From the NCBI GenBank assembly GCA_025353435.1, contig JANXQR010000251.1, positions 1 through 16,721 of the forward strand: a stretch of DNA of 16,721 nucleotides, read 5' to 3'. The position numbers and the translations under genes are program-made. The notes beneath the pieces are model-generated. The model worked only from the letters and a program-made list of their open reading frames with translations. It did no database searches and was not told the origin of the DNA. Each line of letters starts with the position of its first letter. Positions within the stretch are counted from its first letter, which is position 1. This document shows positions 1-6,544 of this stretch, one piece after another. The stretch comes from Acidobacteriota bacterium. Lineage in GTDB: Bacteria > Acidobacteriota > Terriglobia > Terriglobales > Acidobacteriaceae.

Positions 1-401
1 TCGGGCTCCGGCACATTCCATTTTGAGTCTTTGCGAATCCGTACCTTGCCGCTCGGACCTACCGTGCGGCTCGCAGTCGATTTGAAGAAAAGCTCTGGGC
101 GCTCCGCCGTGTACACGCGATCGTAAAAATCTCCGCCGCCGGCATCTTTGGCTTCTTCCATACGCGCACCGCGGCTGCGGTAATACGTGACACCTGCCGC
201 CCACACTTCCTGGTGCTCGATCGGTGGCAACAATTCGGCAAGCTTGAAACCTTCCCGCGAAGCGCCGACCGCCGTCATTGTTCGTAAATAGCCTTCAAGA
301 TCGTCATGAGCCAGCAGCCCATCCCATCCCATCCCATCGATGCCAAAATACCGCCCATCATCCTCGACAAAGCAGCCAGATGTGGTTCGAAAGAGCTTCA
401 T
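1..401 (-). CDS. Fumarylacetoacetate hydrolase (FAH) family protein, probable sugar-acid dehydratase/hydrolase (N-terminal part; runs off the left edge)
   Basis: The gene is read leftward from ATG at 401 and has no stop before the window edge, so only about 133 N-terminal codons are present. A strong ribosome binding site (GGGAGGT, about 6 nt before the ATG) fixes the start. Visible are GVTYYRSRGARMEEAK at about residues 72-87 and ELFFKST at about 108-114. These resemble the start of the catalytic FAH fold in 2-keto-3-deoxy-sugar-acid dehydratases and hydrolases (for example 2-dehydro-3-deoxy-D-arabinonate dehydratase). Enzymes of this fold usually bind Mg2+ and act on 2-oxo acids in the cytoplasm; the metal ligands would lie in the missing part. 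It lies 74 bp downstream of hutH on the same strand, so co-transcription is possible, though a dyad at 444-459 suggests its own control. The substrate is not decidable here. The uronate locus nearby makes a sugar acid plausible, but aromatic-ring degradation enzymes share the fold. Confidence 0.75.
   Translation of the reverse strand, partial: MKLFRTTSGCFVEDDGRYFGIDGMGWDGLLAHDDLEGYLRTMTAVGASREGFKLAELLPPIEHQEVWAAGVTYYRSRGARMEEAKDAGGGDFYDRVYTAERPELFFKSTASRTVGPSGKVRIRKDSKWNVPEP
318..337. repeat. Four tandem CCCAT pentanucleotides inside the FAH-family coding region
   Basis: Four perfect CCCAT units run in tandem. On the coding (minus) strand they read ATGGG and encode residues around IDGMGWDG, about 20-28 codons into the gene. 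A unit of five bases is not a multiple of three, so gain or loss of one copy would shift the frame early in the gene. Four copies is short for a hypervariable tract. Confidence 0.7.
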
Positions 402-443
402 GCGCTACCTCCCGCATTGCCCATCCTACAACTCGCCCCCACA

Positions 444-459
444 ATCAAAGCTATTTGAT
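444..459. promoter_or_regulatory. Dyad ATCAAA-GCTA-TTTGAT in the gap between hutH and the FAH gene
   Basis: A perfect 6-bp inverted repeat with a 4-bp centre sits 43-58 bp upstream of the FAH-gene start. It is AT-rich compared with its surroundings. It could be an operator or part of a promoter for the FAH gene; no convincing -35/-10 pair with normal spacing goes with it. It lacks a T-run, so it does not look like an intrinsic terminator for hutH. Confidence 0.35.
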
Positions 460-475
460 CTACACGCCGATTCCG

Positions 476-2017
476 TTACGCCTCGTCACACCACGAATTA
501 AACTTCCCAGCTCGCACTGCCGCCGCAATCGCTTCGATATCTCCCGACAGCACTCGATCCTGCTCCAACCGAGGAACCACGCTGCGAACCACTGCCAGCG
601 CACCCTCCAGATTCGGACTTGACTGGAGAGGCCGCCGAAATTCGATTGCCTGCGCCGCGCACATGAGCTCGATCCCCACGACCCGTTCCACATGCTCCAC
701 GATCTGCCGCAGCTTCAGCGCCCCCGTCATCCCCATCGAAACATGGTCTTCCTTGCCACCATCTGTCGGAATGCTGCTTGTCGACGACGGATGCGACAGC
801 ACCTGGCATTCGTTGATCAGCGCCGCCGCCACAATTTGCGCGATCATAAATCCAGAAGACAAGCCAGGATCAGGTGACAGAAACGCCGGCAGCCCTTCAT
901 TGATGTCGGGATTTAACAGCCGGTCGATGCGCCGCTCCGTGATCCCCGCCAAATCGGTTACGGCGATCGCCGCATAGTCGAACGCGTACGAAAGTGGTGC
1001 GCCATGAAAATTCCCACCCGACAACACTGAGCCGCAATCCGTCCCGTTCTCCGCCAATTCTGGAAACACCAGCGGATTATCCGTAGCCGATCCCGCCTCT
1101 GTCTCCACCACTCCCGCCACGTGCGCCAACACCCCACGCACAGCGCCATGGACCTGTGGCATGCAGCGCAAACAGTATGCGTCTTGCACGCGCGAGCAAT
1201 GCTCCCGATGCGACTCGCGAATCTCCGATCCCTTCATCAGCGCCACCAGGTGCGCCGCCGATGCAACCTGCCCCGCGTGCGGCCGCGCCCGATGGATGCG
1301 AGGATCAAACGCCACTGGCGTTCCCAACAGCGCATCCAATGACATTGCTCCGGCCAGGTCAGCCAGCTGCACCAGCCGCCGCGCTCGCGCTGCCGCCAGG
1401 CCGCCCACGGCCGCCATCGCCTGCGTGCCGTTCAAAAGCGCCAGGCCCTCTTTCGCTGCAAGCTGCACCGGCTTCAACCCTGCTCTGCGCAGCGCCTCTC
1501 CACCCGCCATGCGCTCGCCTTTGTAGAACGCCTCGCCCTCGCCGATCACGACCAGCGCCAAATGCGCCAGTGGAGCCAAATCGCCACTCGCACCCACTGA
1601 ACCCTTTTCCGGAATCACCGGATGCACCCCCGCGTTCAGCATGCCGATGAGAAGGTCGAGCACTTCGGGACGAGTCCCGCTGAATCCCTTTGCCAGCACA
1701 TTCGCCCTCAGCAACAGCATGGCTCGCGCCTCTGCTTCGCTCATCGGATTACCAACACCGCCCGCGTGACTGCGCACCAGGTTGGTCTGCAATTGTGCCA
1801 AATTGTCGTTTGATATCCGTACGTCAGCCAGCTTGCCGAAACCCGTGTTCACGCCATACACCGTCTGCCCCTCGGCCACAATCCGCTCAATCAGAGCACG
1901 GCTCGCTGCACCACGCTCCCACGCCGGCTGCGACACCTCCACGCGGCAGCGGTCTAACGACGCAGCCTCAATCTCAGCCAGGCTCAAGGGCTGGCCATTC
2001 AACGTCAGAACTTCCAT
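476..2017 (-). CDS. hutH: Histidine ammonia-lyase (histidase)
   Basis: Cytoplasmic enzyme that eliminates ammonia from L-histidine to give trans-urocanate, the first step of histidine use. The 513 residues match the usual family length of about 510. The Ala-Ser-Gly triplet that cyclises into the MIO electrophile is seen at 143-145 within GSVGASGDLAPL. The catalytic tyrosine is in YGVNTGFG (Tyr54), and RSHAGG at about 82-87 carries the Ser-His pair typical of histidases rather than tyrosine ammonia-lyases. SATDNPLVF lies further on. Start is ATG at 2017; no clear Shine-Dalgarno precedes it. No hutU, hutI or hutG is in the window, so the rest of the pathway must be elsewhere, or urocanate is the end product. 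It is divergent from an Lrp/AsnC-type regulator with a shared 93-bp promoter region, suggesting amino-acid-responsive control by that neighbour (inference). Confidence 0.95.
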   Translation of the reverse strand: MEVLTLNGQPLSLAEIEAASLDRCRVEVSQPAWERGAASRALIERIVAEGQTVYGVNTGFGKLADVRISNDNLAQLQTNLVRSHAGGVGNPMSEAEARAMLLLRANVLAKGFSGTRPEVLDLLIGMLNAGVHPVIPEKGSVGASGDLAPLAHLALVVIGEGEAFYKGERMAGGEALRRAGLKPVQLAAKEGLALLNGTQAMAAVGGLAAARARRLVQLADLAGAMSLDALLGTPVAFDPRIHRARPHAGQVASAAHLVALMKGSEIRESHREHCSRVQDAYCLRCMPQVHGAVRGVLAHVAGVVETEAGSATDNPLVFPELAENGTDCGSVLSGGNFHGAPLSYAFDYAAIAVTDLAGITERRIDRLLNPDINEGLPAFLSPDPGLSSGFMIAQIVAAALINECQVLSHPSSTSSIPTDGGKEDHVSMGMTGALKLRQIVEHVERVVGIELMCAAQAIEFRRPLQSSPNLEGALAVVRSVVPRLEQDRVLSGDIEAIAAAVRAGKFNSWCDEA

Positions 2018-2052
2018 GGATTTGATGCTAGGCGAGCACTTGACTCTCGTAC

Positions 2053-2069
2053 AGACGGATTGGCCGTCT
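2053..2069. promoter_or_regulatory. Dyad AGACGG-ATTGG-CCGTCT, candidate operator between hutH and the Lrp-type gene
   Basis: Perfect 6-bp arms around a 5-bp centre, 17 bp in all, lying midway in the divergent gap. It ends 4 bp before the -35 hexamer of the predicted rightward promoter and is 36 bp upstream of hutH. Its size and place fit autoregulation plus hutH control by a dimeric HTH regulator such as the adjacent Lrp-type protein. The sequence is not a recognised Lrp consensus. Confidence 0.4.
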
Positions 2070-2073
2070 CAGT

Positions 2074-2102
2074 TTGGAACGGCACGCCAAATCGACTATC
2101 AT
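2074..2102 (+). promoter_or_regulatory. Predicted sigma70-type promoter of the Lrp/AsnC-type gene
   Basis: A TTGGAA hexamer at 2074-2079 and TATCAT at 2097-2102 are separated by exactly 17 bp. The -10 box matches consensus at five of six positions and the -35 at four of six. The expected transcription start at about 2108-2110 is almost at the first ATG (2111), so the transcript would be leaderless or have a leader of only a few bases. This agrees with the absence of a ribosome binding site before the gene. Confidence 0.5.
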
Positions 2103-2110
2103 GGCCAGCT

Positions 2111-2614
2111 ATGGCAATGGATTCCACGGCCCTGATGGATAGCTATGGCCGAAAGCTGCTCGAAGAACTGCAAGACAGCGCCCGCCTCAGCGTGGCCGAA
2201 CTTGGCCGCCGCGTTGGCCTCTCCCCCACCGCAATTGCGGAGCGCATGAAGCAGATGGAAGAGATCGGGATTCTCCGCGCTTACACCATCGAAATCGATC
2301 GCGAAGCTCTCGGCCTTGAGGTCCTTGCCTTCATTCGCATGAGCTGCAATGGTCAGCAATACCATCGTCTGCTCGACTATGTGCAGACGCTGGAAGAAGT
2401 CCGCGAGTGCCACCACCTCACAGGCGGCGACGACCTGCTCCTTAAAGTCACCACTACCAGCATGGGTGACCTAGAAGCGCTGATTGAAGCGCTGCTGCCC
2501 TACGGCACGCCAATTACTAGCCTGGTTCTCTCCACACCTGTCGAGCGCCGCAAATTCGCCGTGAACGGCAAGCTCACCACCGTGACGAAGAAGAAGCCTC
2601 TTCTAAGGCGTTGA
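2111..2614 (+). CDS. Lrp/AsnC family transcriptional regulator
   Basis: DNA-binding regulator of the feast/famine family, 167 residues from this ATG. The N-terminal winged HTH covers about residues 10-60 (SYGRKLLEELQDSARLSVAEL, then GRRVGLSPTAIAERMKQMEE as the recognition region). A RAM ligand-binding/oligomerisation domain follows at about 68-150, with the conserved stretch VRECHHLTGGDDLLLKV. Start choice is uncertain: ATGs at 2111, 2117 and 2135 are in frame, none has a Shine-Dalgarno, and an upstream TTG at 2060 would overlap the promoter. I chose 2111 because it coincides with the predicted transcription start. Divergence from hutH suggests it controls that gene and responds to an amino acid, possibly histidine (inference). 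The lysine-rich C-terminal tail (TKKKPLLRR) goes beyond the usual domain end. Confidence 0.9.
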   Translation: MAMDSTALMDSYGRKLLEELQDSARLSVAELGRRVGLSPTAIAERMKQMEEIGILRAYTIEIDREALGLEVLAFIRMSCNGQQYHRLLDYVQTLEEVRECHHLTGGDDLLLKVTTTSMGDLEALIEALLPYGTPITSLVLSTPVERRKFAVNGKLTTVTKKKPLLRR

Positions 2615-2880
2615 AACAACAATAGATAGCGAACTATTCTGTCCCGAGCGGATTACCTGAGACTTAGAAGTTGAGAGTTTTTATCCGATTGACCACGGCG
2701 AACAAACGGCGACATAGGGGGGGGGTATGCCCTTCTTCTCCTGATGCCCGGAGCGCGCAGAGACAAATCCCCTCTTGGCTTCAAGAACCTAAGTGAAGTA
2801 TGAGCCGGTTTGAGGCCAGGTGCGTGTGCCGACGGTCACGGTTGGCAGTGATAAGCTTTGTCGTTGCACGGGGCCAACTG
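2615..2880. other. Intergenic region between the convergent Lrp-type gene and the TIM-barrel isomerase gene
   Basis: A 266-bp gap between gene ends. It holds a run of nine G at about 2717-2725 and an imperfect hairpin GCCGAC/GTTGGC at 2828-2846 with a 7-nt loop. No T-run follows the hairpin on either strand, so a rho-independent terminator cannot be claimed. A small plus-strand reading frame from 2800 overlaps the neighbouring gene by 240 bp, resembles nothing I recognise and is not called. I see no RNA gene here. Confidence 0.5.
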
Positions 2881-3930
2881 CTAAACCAGACCGAGAATCC
2901 TCCGATTCTTCTCGGCATCGGACCCCGCACCTGCGAAATCATCGAACGCCCGCTCGGTTACGCGAATAATGTGGTCGCGGATAAATGGCGCACCCTCCGC
3001 CGCACCCGCCTCTGGGTGCTTGATGCAGCACTCCCACTCCAGCACCGCCCAGCCCGGATAGTCATACTGAGCCATTTTGCTGAAGATGGAATTGAAGTCG
3101 ACCTGCCCGTCGCCGAGTGACCGAAAACGCCCTGGCCGATCGATCCAATCCTGATAGCCGCCGTACACACCGGACCTTCCGCTCGGCCGAAACTCCGCGT
3201 CCTTCACATGAAACGCCCGCACTCGCTCGTGATACAGATCGAGGAACGCGAGATAGTCCATCTGCTGCAATACCATGTGGCTCGGGTCGTAGAGAATGTT
3301 GGCGCGTGGATGGTTATCGACGGCGCTCAAAAAGCGCTCGAAGGTGGCGCCATCGTGCAAGTCTTCGCCGGGATGCAGTTCGAAGCATGCATCCACGCCC
3401 GCCTCGTCAAACGCATTCAAAATAGGCAGCCACCGGCGCGCGAGCTCATTGAAGGTCTCATCCACCAATCCCGCCGGCCGCTGCGGCCACGGATAGAAAA
3501 ACGGCCACGCCAGCGCGCCAGAAAACGTTGCATGCGCCGTCAGCCCCAAATTCCGGCTTGCGCGCGCGGCCCAATGCAGTTGCTGCACCGCCCACTGCTG
3601 CCGCCCCTGCGCATCCAGTCCCGCCGGCGCAAACCCTTCGAGCAGCGGATCGTATGCCGGATGGCTCGCGACTAACTGTCCTTGTAGGTGCGTGGATAAC
3701 TCAGTAACTTTAAGCCCAGCCTCCCGCACCGTGCCCAGAATCTGGTCGCAATAATCCTGGCTTTCGGCTGCCGCCTTCAGGTCGAATAGACGCGCGTCCC
3801 ACGTGGGAATCTGCACGCCCACAAACCCCAGCTTCTTGGCCCACTCCGCCATCCCCGCCAGAGTATTGAACGGCGCTTCATCTCCTGCAAATTGCGCCAG
3901 AAAAATTCCCGGCCCTTTGATCGTCTTCAT
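2881..3930 (-). CDS. Sugar phosphate isomerase/epimerase family protein (xylose-isomerase-like TIM barrel)
   Basis: Cytoplasmic TIM-barrel protein of 349 residues, longer than the roughly 270-300 typical of the superfamily. The expected acidic/His metal ligands are visible in order: Glu184 in FELHPGE, Asp215 and His218 in YDPSH, His241 in FHVKD, and Glu298/Glu300 in LEWE. A divalent-metal isomerase, epimerase or keto-sugar-processing enzyme is therefore likely; the substrate is unknown. I start it at ATG 3930 because GAGG lies 8 nt upstream. The in-frame ATG at 3936 would leave only 2 nt after that site. It is last in the apparent operon that starts with the SDR gene and follows a Gfo/Idh/MocA gene. 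Such pairs are common in Acidobacteria and Bacteroidetes and are linked with 3-keto-sugar or inositol-like metabolism. The 96-bp gap upstream holds a hairpin. Confidence 0.85.
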   Translation of the reverse strand: MKTIKGPGIFLAQFAGDEAPFNTLAGMAEWAKKLGFVGVQIPTWDARLFDLKAAAESQDYCDQILGTVREAGLKVTELSTHLQGQLVASHPAYDPLLEGFAPAGLDAQGRQQWAVQQLHWAARASRNLGLTAHATFSGALAWPFFYPWPQRPAGLVDETFNELARRWLPILNAFDEAGVDACFELHPGEDLHDGATFERFLSAVDNHPRANILYDPSHMVLQQMDYLAFLDLYHERVRAFHVKDAEFRPSGRSGVYGGYQDWIDRPGRFRSLGDGQVDFNSIFSKMAQYDYPGWAVLEWECCIKHPEAGAAEGAPFIRDHIIRVTERAFDDFAGAGSDAEKNRRILGLV

Positions 3931-3967
3931 TTCCATATCCTCGCGAGTTCACAACAAGATTGGTTGC

Positions 3968-4007
3968 CCTACCCTCGCCGCGTATTTGTTTGTGCAGCCG
4001 GGGTGGG
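3968..4007. repeat. Imperfect palindrome (REP-like hairpin) between the Gfo/Idh and TIM-barrel genes
   Basis: Arms 3968-3981 (CCTACCCTCGCCGC) and 3994-4007 (GCAGCCGGGGTGGG) pair at 12 of 14 positions including two G-U pairs, with a 12-nt loop. The TGCCCTACCCT ... GGGGTGGG outline resembles the repeats at 16414-16520, so these may be copies of one dispersed palindromic family. Inside the operon it could act as a partial terminator or mRNA stabiliser. No T-tract follows. Confidence 0.5.
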
Positions 4008-4026
4008 AAATCATAAATGCCCTACA

Positions 4027-5172
4027 CTAGAAGTCCACCCAAGCCCCTGTCTTGTTACTCTCAATCGCGCGCTCAATAAACCGCATCCCGCGCACACCGG
4101 CTCGAATCCCCGGCAGCGTATCCGGCAGTACATCCAACCGATCAGACCTCCACGCCTCAAGGGCGATGGCAAACTCGCGATAGAGTACCGCAAAGGCTTC
4201 CAAATATCCCTCTGGATGCCCGCCTGGCAGCCTCGTCACCGCCCGCGCGGCGTGATTGAGATAAGCCATGCCAGCATGCCGAGTCTCATCCGGCCCGCTG
4301 TTGCGCCGCAACTGCAGCGTGTTCGGCGTCTCCTGCTGCCAGTGCAGGCTGGCCTTCTCGCCGTACACGCGAATGCGCAGCCCGTTTCCCTCACCCGCTG
4401 CAATCTGCGATGCCATCAGCACGCCATCCGCACCATTGCTCAACTTCAGCAGCGCCGTGCAGTCGTCATCCACACGACGACCTGGCACCACCGACCGAAG
4501 CGTCGCGTGCAGCGCCGTCACGTCCAGCCCTGTCATGTACTCCACAAGATGAAACGCATGCGTGCCGATATCGCCGATGCAACCGCCCGGTCCATTCTGC
4601 GCGGGATCAGACCGCCATGACGCCTGCTTCTGTCCGGTTAGTTCCAAGGGCTCGCTCAACCAACCCTGCAGATACTCGACCGACACCTTGCGAATCGCGC
4701 CTAACTCACCGCTAGCGCAGATAGCCCTCGCGTCCCGCACCAGCGCGTAGCCGGCGTATGTGTGCGTCAGCCCATAAGGCAAGCCTGATGCCTTCACCAA
4801 CCGCTCAAGCTCCAACGCTTCTTCGTAGGTGGCGGTTGCCGGCTTGTCACTTACTACCGGAATCCCCGCCGCGAGAGCAGCCTTCGCCACCGGCAGATGC
4901 AGATGATTCGGCGTCGCGATCACCACAAAGTCGATCCCGTCCTGCCGCTGCTTCTCAGCGCCTAACATGTCCTCGTATCCCGCATACGCGCGTGCGGAAT
5001 CAATGTGAAATGACACCCCAGCCGCTCGCGACTTTTCCGGCGATGACGAGAAAGCGCCCGCCACCATCTCAATCCGCCCATCCAGTTCCGCAGCCATCCG
5101 ATGCACCGGCCCAATGAACGCCCCCGGCCCACCGCCTACCATCCCCATCCGCAGCTTCCGTGTCTCCGCCAT
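4027..5172 (-). CDS. Gfo/Idh/MocA family NAD(P)-dependent oxidoreductase
   Basis: Predicted cytoplasmic sugar or cyclitol dehydrogenase/oxidoreductase, 381 residues, normal for the family. An N-terminal Rossmann fold shows GMVGGGPGAFIG at about residues 9-20 and IATPNHLHLPVAKAAL further on. The usual EKP motif appears as DKP (SDKPATATYEEAL). The C-terminal substrate domain has GCIGDIGTHAFHLVEYMTG, carrying the conserved Asp/His of the active site. Start is ATG 5172, preceded by GGAGGT at 10-nt spacing. A GTG at 5199 and an ATG at 5190 are in frame, but the second overlaps that binding site. It is fourth in the operon, 42 bp after the transporter gene and 96 bp before the TIM-barrel gene. The substrate cannot be read from sequence. 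Because the canonical uronate route is complete without it, it may prepare a modified or conjugated sugar for the pathway (inference). Confidence 0.88.
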   Translation of the reverse strand: MAETRKLRMGMVGGGPGAFIGPVHRMAAELDGRIEMVAGAFSSSPEKSRAAGVSFHIDSARAYAGYEDMLGAEKQRQDGIDFVVIATPNHLHLPVAKAALAAGIPVVSDKPATATYEEALELERLVKASGLPYGLTHTYAGYALVRDARAICASGELGAIRKVSVEYLQGWLSEPLELTGQKQASWRSDPAQNGPGGCIGDIGTHAFHLVEYMTGLDVTALHATLRSVVPGRRVDDDCTALLKLSNGADGVLMASQIAAGEGNGLRIRVYGEKASLHWQQETPNTLQLRRNSGPDETRHAGMAYLNHAARAVTRLPGGHPEGYLEAFAVLYREFAIALEAWRSDRLDVLPDTLPGIRAGVRGMRFIERAIESNKTGAWVDF

Positions 5173-5214
5173 CTTTGCTTTGACCTCCATTTCTATCACT
5201 GCACGCTCACTCTC

Positions 5215-6540
5215 TCACGCCACCAACTCCGCCCTCCTCAACCCAGGCGCCAGCGTCCGCAGCACCAACAGCGCCAGCAAATACGCGCATCCCGAATACA
5301 GAAACAGCGGCACATAACTTCCCGTCAACTGCAGAACGTGTCCGGCCACCGGCTGAAATACTGCTCCACCCAGCGCGCCAGCCACTTGTCCAAAGCTCAC
5401 CACCGTCCCGATGTGCTCCGCGGGAAACATATCCGATGTTGTGGTGAAAATATTCGCCGACCACCCCTGATGTGCCGCCGCCGCCAAACTCAGCAGCCCC
5501 ACCGCAAGCCACTCCGAGTTCAATCCACCCGCCACCACAATCGGCACCACCAGCACCGCGCAAGTCAGCATCGCCGCCAGCCGTGCACGCTTCAGGGTCA
5601 TACCCAGCTTGATGTAGCCCTTCGGGAGCCATCCGCCATACACACTGCCAATGGTTGATATCACATACACCGTAACCAACGGCGGACCCAGGTGCACCAG
5701 ATCAACGTGAAACCGTGAGTTGAAATACTGCGGCAACCAGAACAGGAAAAACCACCACACGGGGTCTGTCAACAACTTGCCCATCATAAAGGCCCACGTC
5801 TGCCGGTAGCGCAGTAGTGTCCACCACGCCACCGACGGTGCGGGAGGCCCAGTGACAACTTCTCCGCGCGTCCAGTCCATACTTTCGCGCGGCTTGCGAT
5901 ATCGGATCAACCACCACACAATCCAGATCGCACTGAATAGCCCTGTGATGAGAAACGAAGCTCTCCATCCGAAATGAAGCGCAACCCACGGCACCGCCAG
6001 CGGAGCCAGAATAGCCCCCACGCCCGCGCCAGAGTTGAAGATCCCCGTCGCCAGCGCCCGCTCCTTCGGCGGAAACCATTCCGCAGTTGCCTTGATAGCC
6101 GCGGGAAAATTCCCGCTCTCGCCGAGTCCCAGGAAAAACCGCGCCACGCTAAATCCGAATACGGTGTTCACCAGCGCATGCCCCATCGCCGCAAGGCTCC
6201 ATAGCCCGGTCACAATGGGATAACCGCGCCGGCAGCCCAGTCGGTCCACGAGGCGCCCCGCAAAAACCACGCCCAGCGCGTATGCGATCTGGAAGGCGGC
6301 CAGAATATTTCCGTATTGCTGATCGCTAAGGCTGATTGAAGTTTCGAATGTCGGCCAACCCGGAAGCAGTGGCTGCAAATGCAGCAGGTGCCCGGTCAAA
6401 CTCGGCTTCAGAATCGACAGCACCTGGCGGTCTACATAGTTGATCGTGGTCGCCACAAAAAGCATGGCGCAGATCGTCCACCTGCCTTGGAGCGCCGGTG
6501 GATCGCCCAGTGATTCCGATTTTATTTCGGTTCCGATCAT
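5215..6540 (-). CDS. exuT: MFS transporter, anion:cation symporter type, probable hexuronate transporter (ExuT-like)
   Basis: Inner-membrane proton symporter of the major facilitator superfamily, 441 residues with about twelve hydrophobic segments. Family marks include TINYVDRQVLSILKP in the first segment, AGRLVDRLGCRRGYP in the loop between segments 2 and 3, and the stretch FLGLGESGNFPAAIKATAEW followed by FPPKERALATGIFNSG. The last two are typical of hexuronate and galactonate carriers. ATG 6540 lies 4 nt after the stop of the mannonate dehydratase gene, with GGTGAG overlapping that stop, so translation is probably coupled. A TTG one codon upstream is the only other start nearby. Glucuronate and/or galacturonate are the likely substrates given the enzymes around it. 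The exact uronate is inference, and galactonate or another aldonate is possible. Confidence 0.88.
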   Translation of the reverse strand: MIGTEIKSESLGDPPALQGRWTICAMLFVATTINYVDRQVLSILKPSLTGHLLHLQPLLPGWPTFETSISLSDQQYGNILAAFQIAYALGVVFAGRLVDRLGCRRGYPIVTGLWSLAAMGHALVNTVFGFSVARFFLGLGESGNFPAAIKATAEWFPPKERALATGIFNSGAGVGAILAPLAVPWVALHFGWRASFLITGLFSAIWIVWWLIRYRKPRESMDWTRGEVVTGPPAPSVAWWTLLRYRQTWAFMMGKLLTDPVWWFFLFWLPQYFNSRFHVDLVHLGPPLVTVYVISTIGSVYGGWLPKGYIKLGMTLKRARLAAMLTCAVLVVPIVVAGGLNSEWLAVGLLSLAAAAHQGWSANIFTTTSDMFPAEHIGTVVSFGQVAGALGGAVFQPVAGHVLQLTGSYVPLFLYSGCAYLLALLVLRTLAPGLRRAELVA

Positions 6541-6544
6541 CAAC

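Noticed and set aside
1156..1650. Plus-strand open frame of 164 codons opposite hutH
   Set aside because: It lies wholly antisense to a well-supported hutH, is dominated by Pro/Ala/Arg, has no family motif and fits the GC-rich shadow pattern.
2060..2110. Upstream TTG start for the Lrp-type gene
   Set aside because: It would put the predicted promoter inside the gene, has no Shine-Dalgarno, and adds residues ahead of the normal HTH start.
2828..2846. Hairpin GCCGAC/GTTGGC as a terminator for the TIM-barrel operon or the Lrp-type gene
   Set aside because: The stem has only six pairs including one G-U, and no T-run follows on either strand.
2800..3120. Plus-strand open frame of 106 codons after the Lrp-type gene
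   Set aside because: Three quarters of it overlaps the 3' end of the TIM-barrel gene antisense, and the translation has no recognisable feature.
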